Below, in pieces: positions 1-6,560 of a DNA stretch of 20,735 nucleotides. The stretch comes from CAYMND01 sp964465065 (GTDB lineage: Bacteria; Acidobacteriota; Aminicenantia; UBA2199). The notes under the pieces were generated by a model. The model did no database searches. It saw only the letters and a list, made by a program, of their open reading frames with translations, and was not told the DNA's origin. Positions within the stretch are counted from its first letter, which is position 1. Each line of letters begins with the position of its first letter. A program made the position numbers and the translations under genes. Location: NCBI GenBank assembly GCA_964465065.1, contig CAYXHZ010000056.1, positions 1-20,735 on the forward strand. The letters are read 5' to 3'.

Positions 1-251
1 CAGTACTTGCGGTAGAGGATCTCCCATTCGCGGGAACCTTCGGGAATGGTCTTCTTCTGGGCGGAGACCCGTTCCCGGGAGCGATCCTCGATGTCCCGGA
101 ACAGGCGCAGCTCGTCCATGATCAAATGGAAGACCCTCATGCGCATGTTGCCGATATCGCACTGGTAATCGGTCTCGTCGTTGTGCTCGATATGGGACAC
201 GATCAGGCGGGTCAGATGGTTGACCTTGTTGCGGGAGAGTTTGAGGCTCAT
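1..251 (-). CDS. DUF507 family protein, second of a tandem pair (3' end cut by window)
   Basis: Reading the minus strand from the ATG at 251-249 gives an open frame beginning MSLKLSRNKVNHLTRLIVSH that stays open to the window edge for 83 codons. It is charged and predicted to be helical, with the look of the DUF507 family, a small cytosolic protein of unknown function found in Deltaproteobacteria, Aquificae and relatives. Its start overlaps the stop of the preceding DUF507 gene by four bases (ATGA at 251-248), so the two are almost certainly translationally coupled. Its N-terminus (LSRNKVNHLTRLIVSHI) resembles that of its neighbour (LNKHQIEHFAFSIVRGL), which suggests an old tandem duplication. 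No catalytic motif is visible, and no function should be assigned beyond the family. Confidence 0.75.
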   Translation of the reverse strand, partial: MSLKLSRNKVNHLTRLIVSHIEHNDETDYQCDIGNMRMRVFHLIMDELRLFRDIEDRSRERVSAQKKTIPEGSREWEILYRKY

Positions 252-526
252 AGGATGATATCCTCTTTCTCGGCCAGTTTGGTCTTGACCATCTTGAACA
301 TTTCGTAATAATCTATATTGGTATTGCGGATTTCGTTCAATTTATCCTTGAGGATCTCTTTTACGCGCTCGTCGAGTTCGTCTTCCCGCTCCAGTTCCCG
401 GGTGACGATCTCCTGCACTTCGCGCACCAGCTTTTCGCGGTCCTCGGTGATGATCATCTGGTCCTTGATCAGCCCGCGGACGATGCTGAAGGCGAAGTGC
501 TCAATCTGATGCTTGTTCAATCTCAT
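248..526 (-). CDS. DUF507 family protein, first of a tandem pair
   Basis: A 92-residue acidic, helical protein (MRLNKHQIEHFAFSIVRGL...) matching the DUF507 type by its LNKHQIEH start and its run of charged helices (about residues 25-70, rich in Glu, Arg and Lys). The family has no established biochemical role. The ATG at 526-524 has no Shine-Dalgarno sequence. Instead a good -35/-10 pair ends only seven bases before it, so the message is probably leaderless. The stop overlaps the ATG of the following DUF507 gene, giving a two-gene operon. The protein is about half the length of many family members, and the pair may act as a heteromer. That last point is inference. Confidence 0.8.
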   Translation of the reverse strand: MRLNKHQIEHFAFSIVRGLIKDQMIITEDREKLVREVQEIVTRELEREDELDERVKEILKDKLNEIRNTNIDYYEMFKMVKTKLAEKEDIIL

Positions 527-533
527 GGCCTAA

Positions 534-562
534 AATATAGCAGATGCCGCCTTTCAAATCAA
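534..562 (-). promoter_or_regulatory. Sigma-70-type promoter for the DUF507 pair (leaderless)
   Basis: On the minus strand, TTGATT (562-557) is followed by a 17-base spacer and TATATT (539-534). The -10 hexamer lies seven bases from the ATG at 526, which puts the expected transcription start on or next to the start codon. Confidence 0.6.
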
Positions 563-628
563 TACAAGCGCTAACAAGTCCACACTCAAGTCGCCGGCAG
601 CGCCTATCGTGACCGACAATTTTTATGA

Positions 629-634
629 TAAAAT
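629..634 (+). promoter_or_regulatory. Probable -10 element of a leaderless promoter for the PLP enzyme
   Basis: TAAAAT (five of six matches to TATAAT) ends seven bases before the ATG at 642, the same spacing seen on the divergent gene. No convincing -35 was found 15-19 bases upstream and there is no Shine-Dalgarno sequence, so the case rests on the -10 and its position. Confidence 0.45.
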
Positions 635-641
635 CGCCACT

Positions 642-2138
642 ATGAGCCAAGCCGCCGTAAGCTGGGAACAGTACTTTTCTCCCTATCGCAGCCGGATCAT
701 CGGCAACGGAGTCGTCTACCCGGGTCCTTACGGCCCGCAAACGATGATCTACGCCGACTGGACGGCCAGCGGCCGGCTCTACGCGCCCATCGAAGAGCAA
801 ATCTGCGACCATTTCGGCCCCTTCACCGCCAACACCCACACCGAGACCAGCGAAGCCGGCCGACGCATGACCCTGGCTTACCGCCGCGCCCACCAGATCA
901 TCAAGGAACACGTACACGCCTCCAACGAAGACATCATCATCACCTCCGGTTTCGGCATGACCGCCGTCATCAACAAATTCCAACGGATTCTCGGCCTGAA
1001 AACCTGCAAACGCCACAACCTGTCGCTGCCTCAAAGCGAACGCCCGGTGGTGTTTCTGACTCACATGGAGCATCACTCCAACCAGACCTCCTGGTACGAA
1101 ACCAACGCCGACGTGGTCATCGTCCCGCCCGGTCCGGACCTGCTGGTCGACCCAGCCGGGCTGGCCGAGGCCCTCGAGCCGTACCGGGACCGGCATTGCA
1201 AAATCGGATCGTTCACCGCCTGTTCCAACGTCACCGGCATCCACACCCCCTATCGCCAGCTGGCCCGGATCATGCATCAGGCCGGCGGCGTCTGCTTCGT
1301 GGATTTTTCGGCCTCGGCGCCCTACGTCGATATCGACATGCATCCGGCCGACCCGCAGCAGGCCCTGGACGCCATCTTCTTTTCACCCCACAAGTTTCTG
1401 GGCGGTCCCGGATCTTCCGGAGTGCTGATCTTCAACCGCGCCCTGTATCACAGCGAGGCTCCCGACCAACCCGGCGGCGGTACAGTCGATTGGACCAACC
1501 CCTGGGGTATGTACAAATACAGCGACGACATCGAAGTCCGTGAGGACGGGGGAACACCGGGCTTTTTCCAGGCCATACGCGGCGCCTTGGCCATCCGCCT
1601 CAAGGAACAGATGGGGACCCGGGCCATCGCCGCCCGTGAACGGGAATTGGTCGACAGAGCCCTGAACGGACTGCGCGCCATCCCCGGGCTGCACATCCTG
1701 GGCGACAACGGCGCCGAACGCAGCGCCTGCATTTCTTTCTATTTCGACGATATCCATTACAATCTGGTCGTCAAACTGCTCAGCGACCGTTTCGGCATCC
1801 AGGCCCGCGGCGGATGCGCCTGTGCCGGCACTTACGGTCACTACCTCCTCGGCGTCGGCTACGAACAATCCCGGGCCATCTCCGACAAGATCGATCTCGG
1901 CGACCTGTCCGAAAAACCCGGCTGGGTACGCCTCTCCCTGCACCCGACCCTCTGCGACGACGAGCTCGACCACATCCTGACCGCCATCGCCGCCATCGCC
2001 GAAAACAGCGCCGACTGGAGCCGTGACTACATTTACAACCCGGGCAGCAACGAATTCAACCACAACGATTTTCATTCCCCGATCGCCGACTGGGTGGAGG
2101 AAGGATTCGGCCCGCCGCCCCCCGTTCCGCCCCGCTGA
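642..2138 (+). CDS. Aminotransferase class V / cysteine desulfurase-like PLP enzyme
   Basis: Fold-type I PLP enzyme of 498 residues related to SufS/CsdA cysteine desulfurases and selenocysteine lyases. The family removes sulfur or selenium from cysteine-type substrates through a persulfide. The PLP-binding lysine is K251 in SPHKFLGGPGSSG. A cofactor-stacking histidine lies in the THMEHHSN motif. Cysteines C392 and C394 in RGGCACAG sit where the catalytic Cys of SufS is expected. It is longer than SufS (about 400 residues), with an N-terminal lead (FSPYRSRIIG) and a Pro-rich tail. A GTG at 609 would add 11 residues. I prefer the ATG at 642 because a -10-like TAAAAT ends seven bases before it, although neither start has a Shine-Dalgarno sequence. 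It stands alone, with no suf or isc partners, so the substrate is uncertain. Confidence 0.85.
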   Translation: MSQAAVSWEQYFSPYRSRIIGNGVVYPGPYGPQTMIYADWTASGRLYAPIEEQICDHFGPFTANTHTETSEAGRRMTLAYRRAHQIIKEHVHASNEDIIITSGFGMTAVINKFQRILGLKTCKRHNLSLPQSERPVVFLTHMEHHSNQTSWYETNADVVIVPPGPDLLVDPAGLAEALEPYRDRHCKIGSFTACSNVTGIHTPYRQLARIMHQAGGVCFVDFSASAPYVDIDMHPADPQQALDAIFFSPHKFLGGPGSSGVLIFNRALYHSEAPDQPGGGTVDWTNPWGMYKYSDDIEVREDGGTPGFFQAIRGALAIRLKEQMGTRAIAARERELVDRALNGLRAIPGLHILGDNGAERSACISFYFDDIHYNLVVKLLSDRFGIQARGGCACAGTYGHYLLGVGYEQSRAISDKIDLGDLSEKPGWVRLSLHPTLCDDELDHILTAIAAIAENSADWSRDYIYNPGSNEFNHNDFHSPIADWVEEGFGPPPPVPPR

Positions 2139-2164
2139 AGACGGTGCGAAAAACCGCTCGTTGC

Positions 2165-2193
2165 TTGACACGACAGGTGAAATGGTATACAGT
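2165..2193 (+). promoter_or_regulatory. Promoter of the ribosomal protein / translation operon
   Basis: A consensus TTGACA (2165-2170) is followed after 17 bases by TACAGT (2188-2193), inside TATACAGT. TATACA at 2186 with a 15-base spacer is the alternative -10. The transcript would start near 2200 and carry the GAGGTAA Shine-Dalgarno sequence before rplM. This is the only clear promoter ahead of the whole rplM-to-thioesterase series. Confidence 0.65.
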
Positions 2194-2220
2194 TACCCAT
2201 ATTTTTTTTACGAGGTAACT

Positions 2221-2667
2221 ATGAGCCTGAACAAAAAAAACAAGACGACTATCGTCAAAAACGAGGCCGTAACCCGAAGATGGTGGCTGATTGACGCTCA
2301 AGATGTCGTCCTTGGCAGACTGGCCAGTCGGGTGGCCAATATCCTTCGTGGTAAGGATAAGCCCCAGTTTGCCCCCTTCATGGACATCGGCGATTTCGTC
2401 GTTGTCATCAACGCCGAAAAGGTCAAGTTGACCGGACGCAAAGAGGATCAGAAGATCTATTACCGTCACTCCGGCTACATGGGCGGCATCAAGGAAACCA
2501 GCATTGAACGCATGCGGCAGACGCATGCCGACCGTATCGTCGCCATGGCGGTGCGCGGAATGCTGCCGAAGAATCGTCTCAACCGCAAGATTCTGAAAAA
2601 GCTGAAAGTGTACGTCGGATCCGAACATCTGCACCAGGCCCAGAAGCCTGAAGTGCTGAAAGTCTAG
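2221..2667 (+). CDS. rplM: 50S ribosomal protein L13
   Basis: A 148-residue protein with the L13 signature set: RRWWLIDAQDVVLGRLAS near residues 20-37, an FAPFMDIGDFVVVINA segment, YYRHSGYMGG, and the MLPKNRLNR stretch near residue 120. L13 binds 23S rRNA early in 50S assembly. The frame is open upstream to 2023, but the ATG at 2221 is preceded by GAGGTAACT and fits the family N-terminus after a short Lys-rich lead. It is first in a continuous translation operon, with rpsI starting 12 bases after its stop. Confidence 0.97.
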   Translation: MSLNKKNKTTIVKNEAVTRRWWLIDAQDVVLGRLASRVANILRGKDKPQFAPFMDIGDFVVVINAEKVKLTGRKEDQKIYYRHSGYMGGIKETSIERMRQTHADRIVAMAVRGMLPKNRLNRKILKKLKVYVGSEHLHQAQKPEVLKV

Positions 2668-2679
2668 CAGGAGGTCAAC

Positions 2680-3084
2680 TTGAGTATCGTTCAATACTAC
2701 GGAACAGGTCGTCGCAAGACCAGTATCGCCCGGGTTTATCTTCGTCCAGGCAAAGGCGAATTCACCCTGGTCGTCAACAAGAGAAAGCGGGTTTTTGATG
2801 CCTACTTTCCTCAGAAAATTCACCGCATGGCCATCAACAAGCCCCTGTCGCTCACCAATTCCAACGAAAACTTCGACGTTTTCATCAGTGTCGAAGGGGG
2901 TGGCGTCTCCGCCCAGGCCGAAGCCATCAGCCTGGGAATGTCCCGTGCTCTGCTCGACTTCAACGCTGAATTGCGTCCGCCGCTCAAGAAAGCCGGTCTG
3001 CTGACCCGCGACCCGCGTGAGAAAGAACGCCGCAAGTACGGTCTGCTCAAAGCCCGCAAGGCTTCGCAGTACCACAAACGATAG
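2680..3084 (+). CDS. rpsI: 30S ribosomal protein S9 (TTG start)
   Basis: A 134-residue S9 protein: YYGTGRRKTSIARVYLRPGKG at the N-terminus, then the central domain, and the basic tail ending ARKASQYHKR. In S9 that tail reaches the P-site tRNA anticodon stem-loop through its terminal Arg. The start is a rare TTG at 2680-2682, fixed by a strong AGGAGGT (2669-2675) four bases upstream and by alignment to the family start; no in-frame ATG precedes the conserved region. It lies between rplM and rpsB, with only nine bases before rpsB. Confidence 0.96.
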   Translation: MSIVQYYGTGRRKTSIARVYLRPGKGEFTLVVNKRKRVFDAYFPQKIHRMAINKPLSLTNSNENFDVFISVEGGGVSAQAEAISLGMSRALLDFNAELRPPLKKAGLLTRDPREKERRKYGLLKARKASQYHKR

Positions 3085-3093
3085 GAGATACCC

Positions 3094-3873
3094 ATGGTCA
3101 CTGTCAATATGCGCGAAATGCTGGAAGCGGGCGTTCATTTCGGCCATCAGATCCGCCGCTGGAACCCCAAGATGAAGCCGTACATTTACGGCAAAAAGAA
3201 CGGTATCTATATCATCAACCTGCAGACCTCCATCGAACTGTTCAAGAACGCCCTGGATTTTGTCGCCAACGTCGTCGCCAAAGGCGAGGAAGCCCTGATT
3301 GTCGGCACCAAGAAACAGGCGCAGTCGATCATCTCCACGGTCGCCGACGAGAGCGGCATGCACTATGTCAACAAACGTTGGCTGGGCGGCCTGCTGACCA
3401 ATTTCCCCATGATCCGCAAGAGTATCGACAAGCTCATGGATCTGGACGAGATGAAGCGTGACGGCCGTTGGGAAGTCAAACCCAAGAAAGAACAATCCCG
3501 CATGGAAAAGGTATACAAGAAACTGTATAAGAACCTGTGGGGTATGCGCAATCTCAAGAAGACTCCCGGCGTTCTGATCGTCATCGACGCCGTGTACGAA
3601 GATATCGCCATTCTGGAAGCCCAGAAGTTGGGCATCCCCATCGTGGCTGTCGTCGACACCAACGCCAACCCGGAACAGGTCACCTTCCCGGTGCCTGGCA
3701 ACGACGACGCCATCCGTTCCATCAAGCTGTTCGTCAGCAAGTTCGGCGAGGCCGTCCAGGACGGTCTGCAACGCCGTATCAGCGAGAACCTCGAAACTGA
3801 AAAAGCCCAGGATAAAACGGTCGAAGCCGCTCCGGTCCCACAAGACGCAATGACCGAAGCAGAGGAGAACTAA
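3094..3873 (+). CDS. rpsB: 30S ribosomal protein S2
   Basis: A 259-residue S2. It starts MVTVNMREMLEAGVHFGHQ, with the classic GVHFGHQ and RRWNPKMKPYIYG segments. IVGTKKQAQ, YVNKRWLGGLLTNF, a coiled-coil hairpin around residues 110-150, and PIVAVVDTNANPEQVTFPVPGNDDA follow in order. S2 joins the 30S subunit late, near the head-body junction. Its C-terminal 30 residues are an acidic, probably disordered tail. AGGAGAT lies before the ATG. The stop is one base from the start of tsf, so the usual rpsB-tsf coupling is kept. Confidence 0.97.
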   Translation: MVTVNMREMLEAGVHFGHQIRRWNPKMKPYIYGKKNGIYIINLQTSIELFKNALDFVANVVAKGEEALIVGTKKQAQSIISTVADESGMHYVNKRWLGGLLTNFPMIRKSIDKLMDLDEMKRDGRWEVKPKKEQSRMEKVYKKLYKNLWGMRNLKKTPGVLIVIDAVYEDIAILEAQKLGIPIVAVVDTNANPEQVTFPVPGNDDAIRSIKLFVSKFGEAVQDGLQRRISENLETEKAQDKTVEAAPVPQDAMTEAEEN

Positions 3874-3874
3874 C

Positions 3875-4474
3875 ATGGCACAGGATGCAAATCTGGTAAA
3901 AAAACTCCGCGACCAGACCGGTCTCGGCTTCATGGAATGCAAGAAGGCCCTGGCGGAAACCGGCGACGATCTGGAAAAGGCCGTGGAATACCTGCGCAAG
4001 CGCGGTTTCGAGAAGGCCAAGGCCAAGTCCAGCCGTTCCACCAAGCAGGGGACCATCGGCTCCTATATTCACACCAACGGTAACATCGGCGTCATGGTCG
4101 AACTCGGCTGCGAGACCGATTTCGTGGCCAAGAACGAGGATTTCAAATCCCTGCTCAAAGACATCGCCATGCAGATTGCCGCCATGAGCCCCAAGTATAT
4201 CGCCCCGGAAAACGTTCCGGCCGAAGTGCTGGCCAAGGAAAAAGAAATCTTCACCGAACAGATGAAGAACAGCGGCAAACCGGCCGCCATCATCGACAAG
4301 ATCGTTGAAGGCAAACTGACCAAGCTCTACAGCGAAATCTGCCTTCTCCAGCAAGCCTTTTTCAAGGACGACAGCGTCACCATCGAAAAATTGATCGCCG
4401 AGAAAATCCATAAAATCGGCGAAAATATCGTCGTCAAACGGTTCGTCCGCTACCAAGTGGGCGAAGAGTTTTAA
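3875..4474 (+). CDS. tsf: Elongation factor Ts, short form
   Basis: EF-Ts is the nucleotide exchange factor for EF-Tu. The N-terminal UBA-like domain (about residues 5-45, with LRDQTGLGFMECKKAL) and the TDFVAKN motif (residues 81-87), which contacts the EF-Tu G domain, are both clear. At 199 residues it is the compact form with a single core subdomain, as in Thermus and many non-enterobacterial lineages, against about 283 residues in E. coli. The C-terminus ends FVRYQVGEEF. A GAGGAG Shine-Dalgarno sequence (3862-3867) lies within the end of rpsB. The pyrH start follows three bases after the stop. Confidence 0.96.
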   Translation: MAQDANLVKKLRDQTGLGFMECKKALAETGDDLEKAVEYLRKRGFEKAKAKSSRSTKQGTIGSYIHTNGNIGVMVELGCETDFVAKNEDFKSLLKDIAMQIAAMSPKYIAPENVPAEVLAKEKEIFTEQMKNSGKPAAIIDKIVEGKLTKLYSEICLLQQAFFKDDSVTIEKLIAEKIHKIGENIVVKRFVRYQVGEEF

Positions 4475-4477
4475 GAC

Positions 4478-5194
4478 ATGGACGAGGATTCCAGGCCACG
4501 CCGTCTACTGATCAAAATCAGTGGTGAAGCACTGAAAGGTACTTCACCGGCTGGCCTTTCCGTCGATTACCTGTCCGGCCTGGGCAATTCCATACGCGAA
4601 CTCCGCGAGACTGGCTATGAAATCGCCCTGGTGATCGGCGGCGGAAACTTTTTCCGCGGCAATCTGGCTCCGACCATCGGCCTGAACCAGAGCGATGCCG
4701 ACCAGATGGGCATGTTGGCCACGGTCATGAACGGCATTGCCCTGCATACCCTTTTCCTCGGCCTCAAGCTGCCGGCGGTCCATGTCAGCGCCTATTCCAT
4801 CGCCGGTCTGGTTGAACCTCTGTCTCCCTCAGACTGCCGTCAGCTGCTCGCCGCAGGCAACATTCTGATCTTCAGCGCCGGACTCGGGCGACCTTTCTTC
4901 ACCACCGACACGGCGGCCGTCAGCCGCAGTCTGGAAATCGGCGCCCAGCTCCTGGTCAAGGGCACGAAAGTCGACGGAGTCTACAGCGCCGATCCCTGTA
5001 AAGATCCCGACGCCAAACGCTTTCGTCGCCTGAGCTACCGGGAGGTCCTGCAAAACCGCCTGCAGATCATGGATCAGACCGCTTTCACCCTGGCCCAGGA
5101 ACACAATCTCCCAATAAAAGTGATCGATATCACCGACCCGTCGAAACTGAAAATTTTCCTGGAAGATCCAGAGACTGGAACCATCATCAGCTAA
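4478..5194 (+). CDS. pyrH: Uridylate kinase (UMP kinase)
   Basis: A 238-residue amino-acid-kinase-fold enzyme that phosphorylates UMP to UDP. Visible motifs are LLIKISGEALKG near the N-terminus, IGGGNFFRGN, DADQMGMLATVMNG, PFFTTDTAAVSR, LLVKGTKVDGVYSADP, and MDQTAFTLAQEHNLPIKVID near the end. Its place between tsf and frr is the standard one. One detail departs from the family: the usual GTGNPFF nucleotide loop reads GLGRPFF here, and the segment before it is divergent. The overall fold and the remaining motifs are intact, so activity is expected. Confidence 0.94.
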   Translation: MDEDSRPRRLLIKISGEALKGTSPAGLSVDYLSGLGNSIRELRETGYEIALVIGGGNFFRGNLAPTIGLNQSDADQMGMLATVMNGIALHTLFLGLKLPAVHVSAYSIAGLVEPLSPSDCRQLLAAGNILIFSAGLGRPFFTTDTAAVSRSLEIGAQLLVKGTKVDGVYSADPCKDPDAKRFRRLSYREVLQNRLQIMDQTAFTLAQEHNLPIKVIDITDPSKLKIFLEDPETGTIIS

Positions 5195-5207
5195 TGGAGG
5201 AAAGATC

Positions 5208-5765
5208 ATGATCCGTGAAATTCTGAACGAAGCCAAAACAGAATGCAAAGCCATCGAAGAGGATTTTAAAAAGGAAGTATCCAAATTCCGTACCGGCCGG
5301 GCTTCCATATCCATCCTGGATGGCATCATGATCAACTATTACGGTTCCCCCACCCCCATCAACCAACTGGCCACCCTGTCCACGCCCGAGGCCAGCCTGA
5401 TCGTGGTACAGCCCTGGGACAACAGCCTGATCGGCGAAGTCGAGAAGGCCCTGCGCAGCGCCAACCTCAACATGAACCCCATCTCGGACGGCAAGGTCAT
5501 CAAACTGCCCATTCCGCCCATGGACGAAGAACGGCGCCGGGAAATCGTCAGAACCCTCAAGAAATACACCGAGGAACGCAAGACCGTCATTCGCAACCTG
5601 CGCCGCGATTACCGCGACACCGTCAAGGGCATGAAAGACGGCAAGGAAATCTCGGAAGACGAAGAGAAACGTTTTTACGACGATCTGCAGAAGGTCATCG
5701 ACGACAGTGTCCGTGTACTCGACACCGTCGAACGCGAGAAAGAAAAGCACATCATGGAGGATTGA
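5208..5765 (+). CDS. frr: Ribosome recycling factor
   Basis: A 185-residue RRF, the usual family length, which with EF-G splits post-termination ribosomes. The N-terminal helix with FRTGRASISILDGIMINYYG, the PWDNSLIGEVEKAL segment, and the C-terminal helices (EERRREIVRTLKKYTEERK...VIRNLRRD) match the family's helical tail and beta domain. GGAGG precedes the ATG by seven bases. The stop lies six bases before the thioesterase start, in the same reading frame. Confidence 0.97.
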   Translation: MIREILNEAKTECKAIEEDFKKEVSKFRTGRASISILDGIMINYYGSPTPINQLATLSTPEASLIVVQPWDNSLIGEVEKALRSANLNMNPISDGKVIKLPIPPMDEERRREIVRTLKKYTEERKTVIRNLRRDYRDTVKGMKDGKEISEDEEKRFYDDLQKVIDDSVRVLDTVEREKEKHIMED

Positions 5766-5771
5766 GCCTCC

Positions 5772-6197
5772 GTGCCGGATTCTGTATACCCGCCCCTGCT
5801 CGCCCGCCATCGTGTCAAGAGTTACGAACTGGACTCGTTCGGACACGTCAACAACGCCGTCTACCTGAACCTGTTCGAGGGCGCCCGCAACGAATTCCTG
5901 TTGCAGCGCGGCCTTCATTTCGGCGATTTCGCCGCCTGGCAGGCCCACCCCATCGTTGCCGAGGCCCAGGTGCAATACAAACGACCGGCTTTTGCCGACG
6001 ACGCCCTGTTGATCCATGGTTTTGTCTCCCAGGCCGGCAGTGCCTCTTTCGTCATCCAGTACCGGATCGAACGGGAAACGGACCGCGAATTGATCGCCAC
6101 GGGCAGCACGCGCATGGCCTTTGTCGATTACGGCGGCAAACCGACCCGGATCCCGGCCGTCTTCAGGGATAAATTCATCGCACGCGAACAATTGTAG
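5772..6197 (+). CDS. Acyl-CoA thioesterase, 4-hydroxybenzoyl-CoA thioesterase (hotdog) family
   Basis: A 141-residue single-hotdog protein of the YbgC/4HBT type. The active-site strand and helix are clear: ELDSFGHVNNAVYLNLFEGAR (about residues 19-39), where the family's catalytic Asp precedes GHVNN, followed by an Ala/Asn-rich long helix and EAQVQYKRPAFADD. The family hydrolyses cytosolic acyl-CoA thioesters; the acyl chain cannot be read from sequence. The start is GTG at 5772, with GGAGG at 5756-5760 inside the end of frr. It occupies the slot where uppS often follows frr. Its TAG stop (6195-6197) lies inside a REP-like palindrome, so the original C-terminus may have been altered by that insertion. 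Confidence 0.85.
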   Translation: MPDSVYPPLLARHRVKSYELDSFGHVNNAVYLNLFEGARNEFLLQRGLHFGDFAAWQAHPIVAEAQVQYKRPAFADDALLIHGFVSQAGSASFVIQYRIERETDRELIATGSTRMAFVDYGGKPTRIPAVFRDKFIAREQL

Positions 6198-6221
6198 GAG
6201 CGTATGATCATACGCCCCTAC
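6194..6221. repeat. REP-like palindrome, copy 1
   Basis: A 28-base near-perfect palindrome: the arm GTAGGAGCGTATGA (6194-6207) faces TCATACGCCCCTAC (6208-6221) with one mismatch. It supplies the TAG stop of the thioesterase on the plus strand (6195-6197) and a TAG stop for the transposase remnant on the minus strand (6220-6218). RNA from either strand could fold into a 14-base-pair hairpin. It lacks a U-run, so any terminator role would be weak or Rho-linked. Confidence 0.8.
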
Positions 6222-6560
6222 CCTTCCGTGGTGTTCTCCGGATCTTTGAACCATGCCTGCAGGTTATTGATGATGTATTCCCGCAAGCTGGCCAATTCGC
6301 CTTCGTCCCTGATGATCCGATCATGATAGTTGCGTTGCCAGATATCGAATACGGGGGTATTCTGACGCGCCCAGGCGCTGACCGCTCCTTTGTACCCCCG
6401 CACGATCGCCCCCAGGGATCGCGACGGCGAGACAAAAGACCCGCACCGTAGGGGCCGTATGATCATACGCCCCTACACAGGCCCCACCCCGATAAAACAT
6501 GCGTCCGTGCGCGGTAATGGGATGCAGGCCCTTTTTCCGGGGCGAATCGTCATTGGCCAC
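6218..6560 (-). pseudogene. Remnant of a REP-associated tyrosine transposase (RAYT, IS200/Y1-like)
   Basis: The minus strand from about 6466 to 6218 encodes SPSRSLGAIVRGYKGAV, then IWQRNYHDRIIRDEGEL and LREYIINNLQAWFKDPEN, the C-terminal part of RAYT transposases including the catalytic-Tyr region (REYIINN). A second frame, open from 6560, reads VANDDSPRKKGLHP and then, across palindrome copy 2, VGAYDHTAPT. This looks like the middle segment of the same family shifted by one frame. The N-terminal half with the HUH metal site is absent; the homology begins at the stop codon of the Nudix-ThiE gene. The element is therefore truncated and frameshifted and should not be active. It fills the whole space between two convergent operons, a typical resting place for such elements. 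Confidence 0.7.
6448..6476. repeat. REP-like palindrome, copy 2
   Basis: A second copy of the same palindrome: GTAGGGGCCGTATGA against TCATACGCCCCTAC, with one extra C in the left arm. It lies inside the transposase remnant, 227 bases from copy 1. The shared GCGTATGATCATACGC core shows the two copies have a common origin. Confidence 0.8.

Noticed and set aside
609..641. GTG start at 609 for the cysteine-desulfurase-like gene
   Set aside because: It lies upstream of the likely -10 element and has no ribosome site; the ATG at 642 matches the leaderless geometry. It remains possible.
2056..4056. Long minus-strand open frame across rplM, rpsI and rpsB
   Set aside because: It covers three conserved ribosomal protein genes on the other strand and has no recognisable domain.
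5762..6172. Alternative plus-strand frame overlapping the thioesterase
   Set aside because: Arg/Pro-rich out-of-frame translation with no domain; the hotdog frame explains the region.
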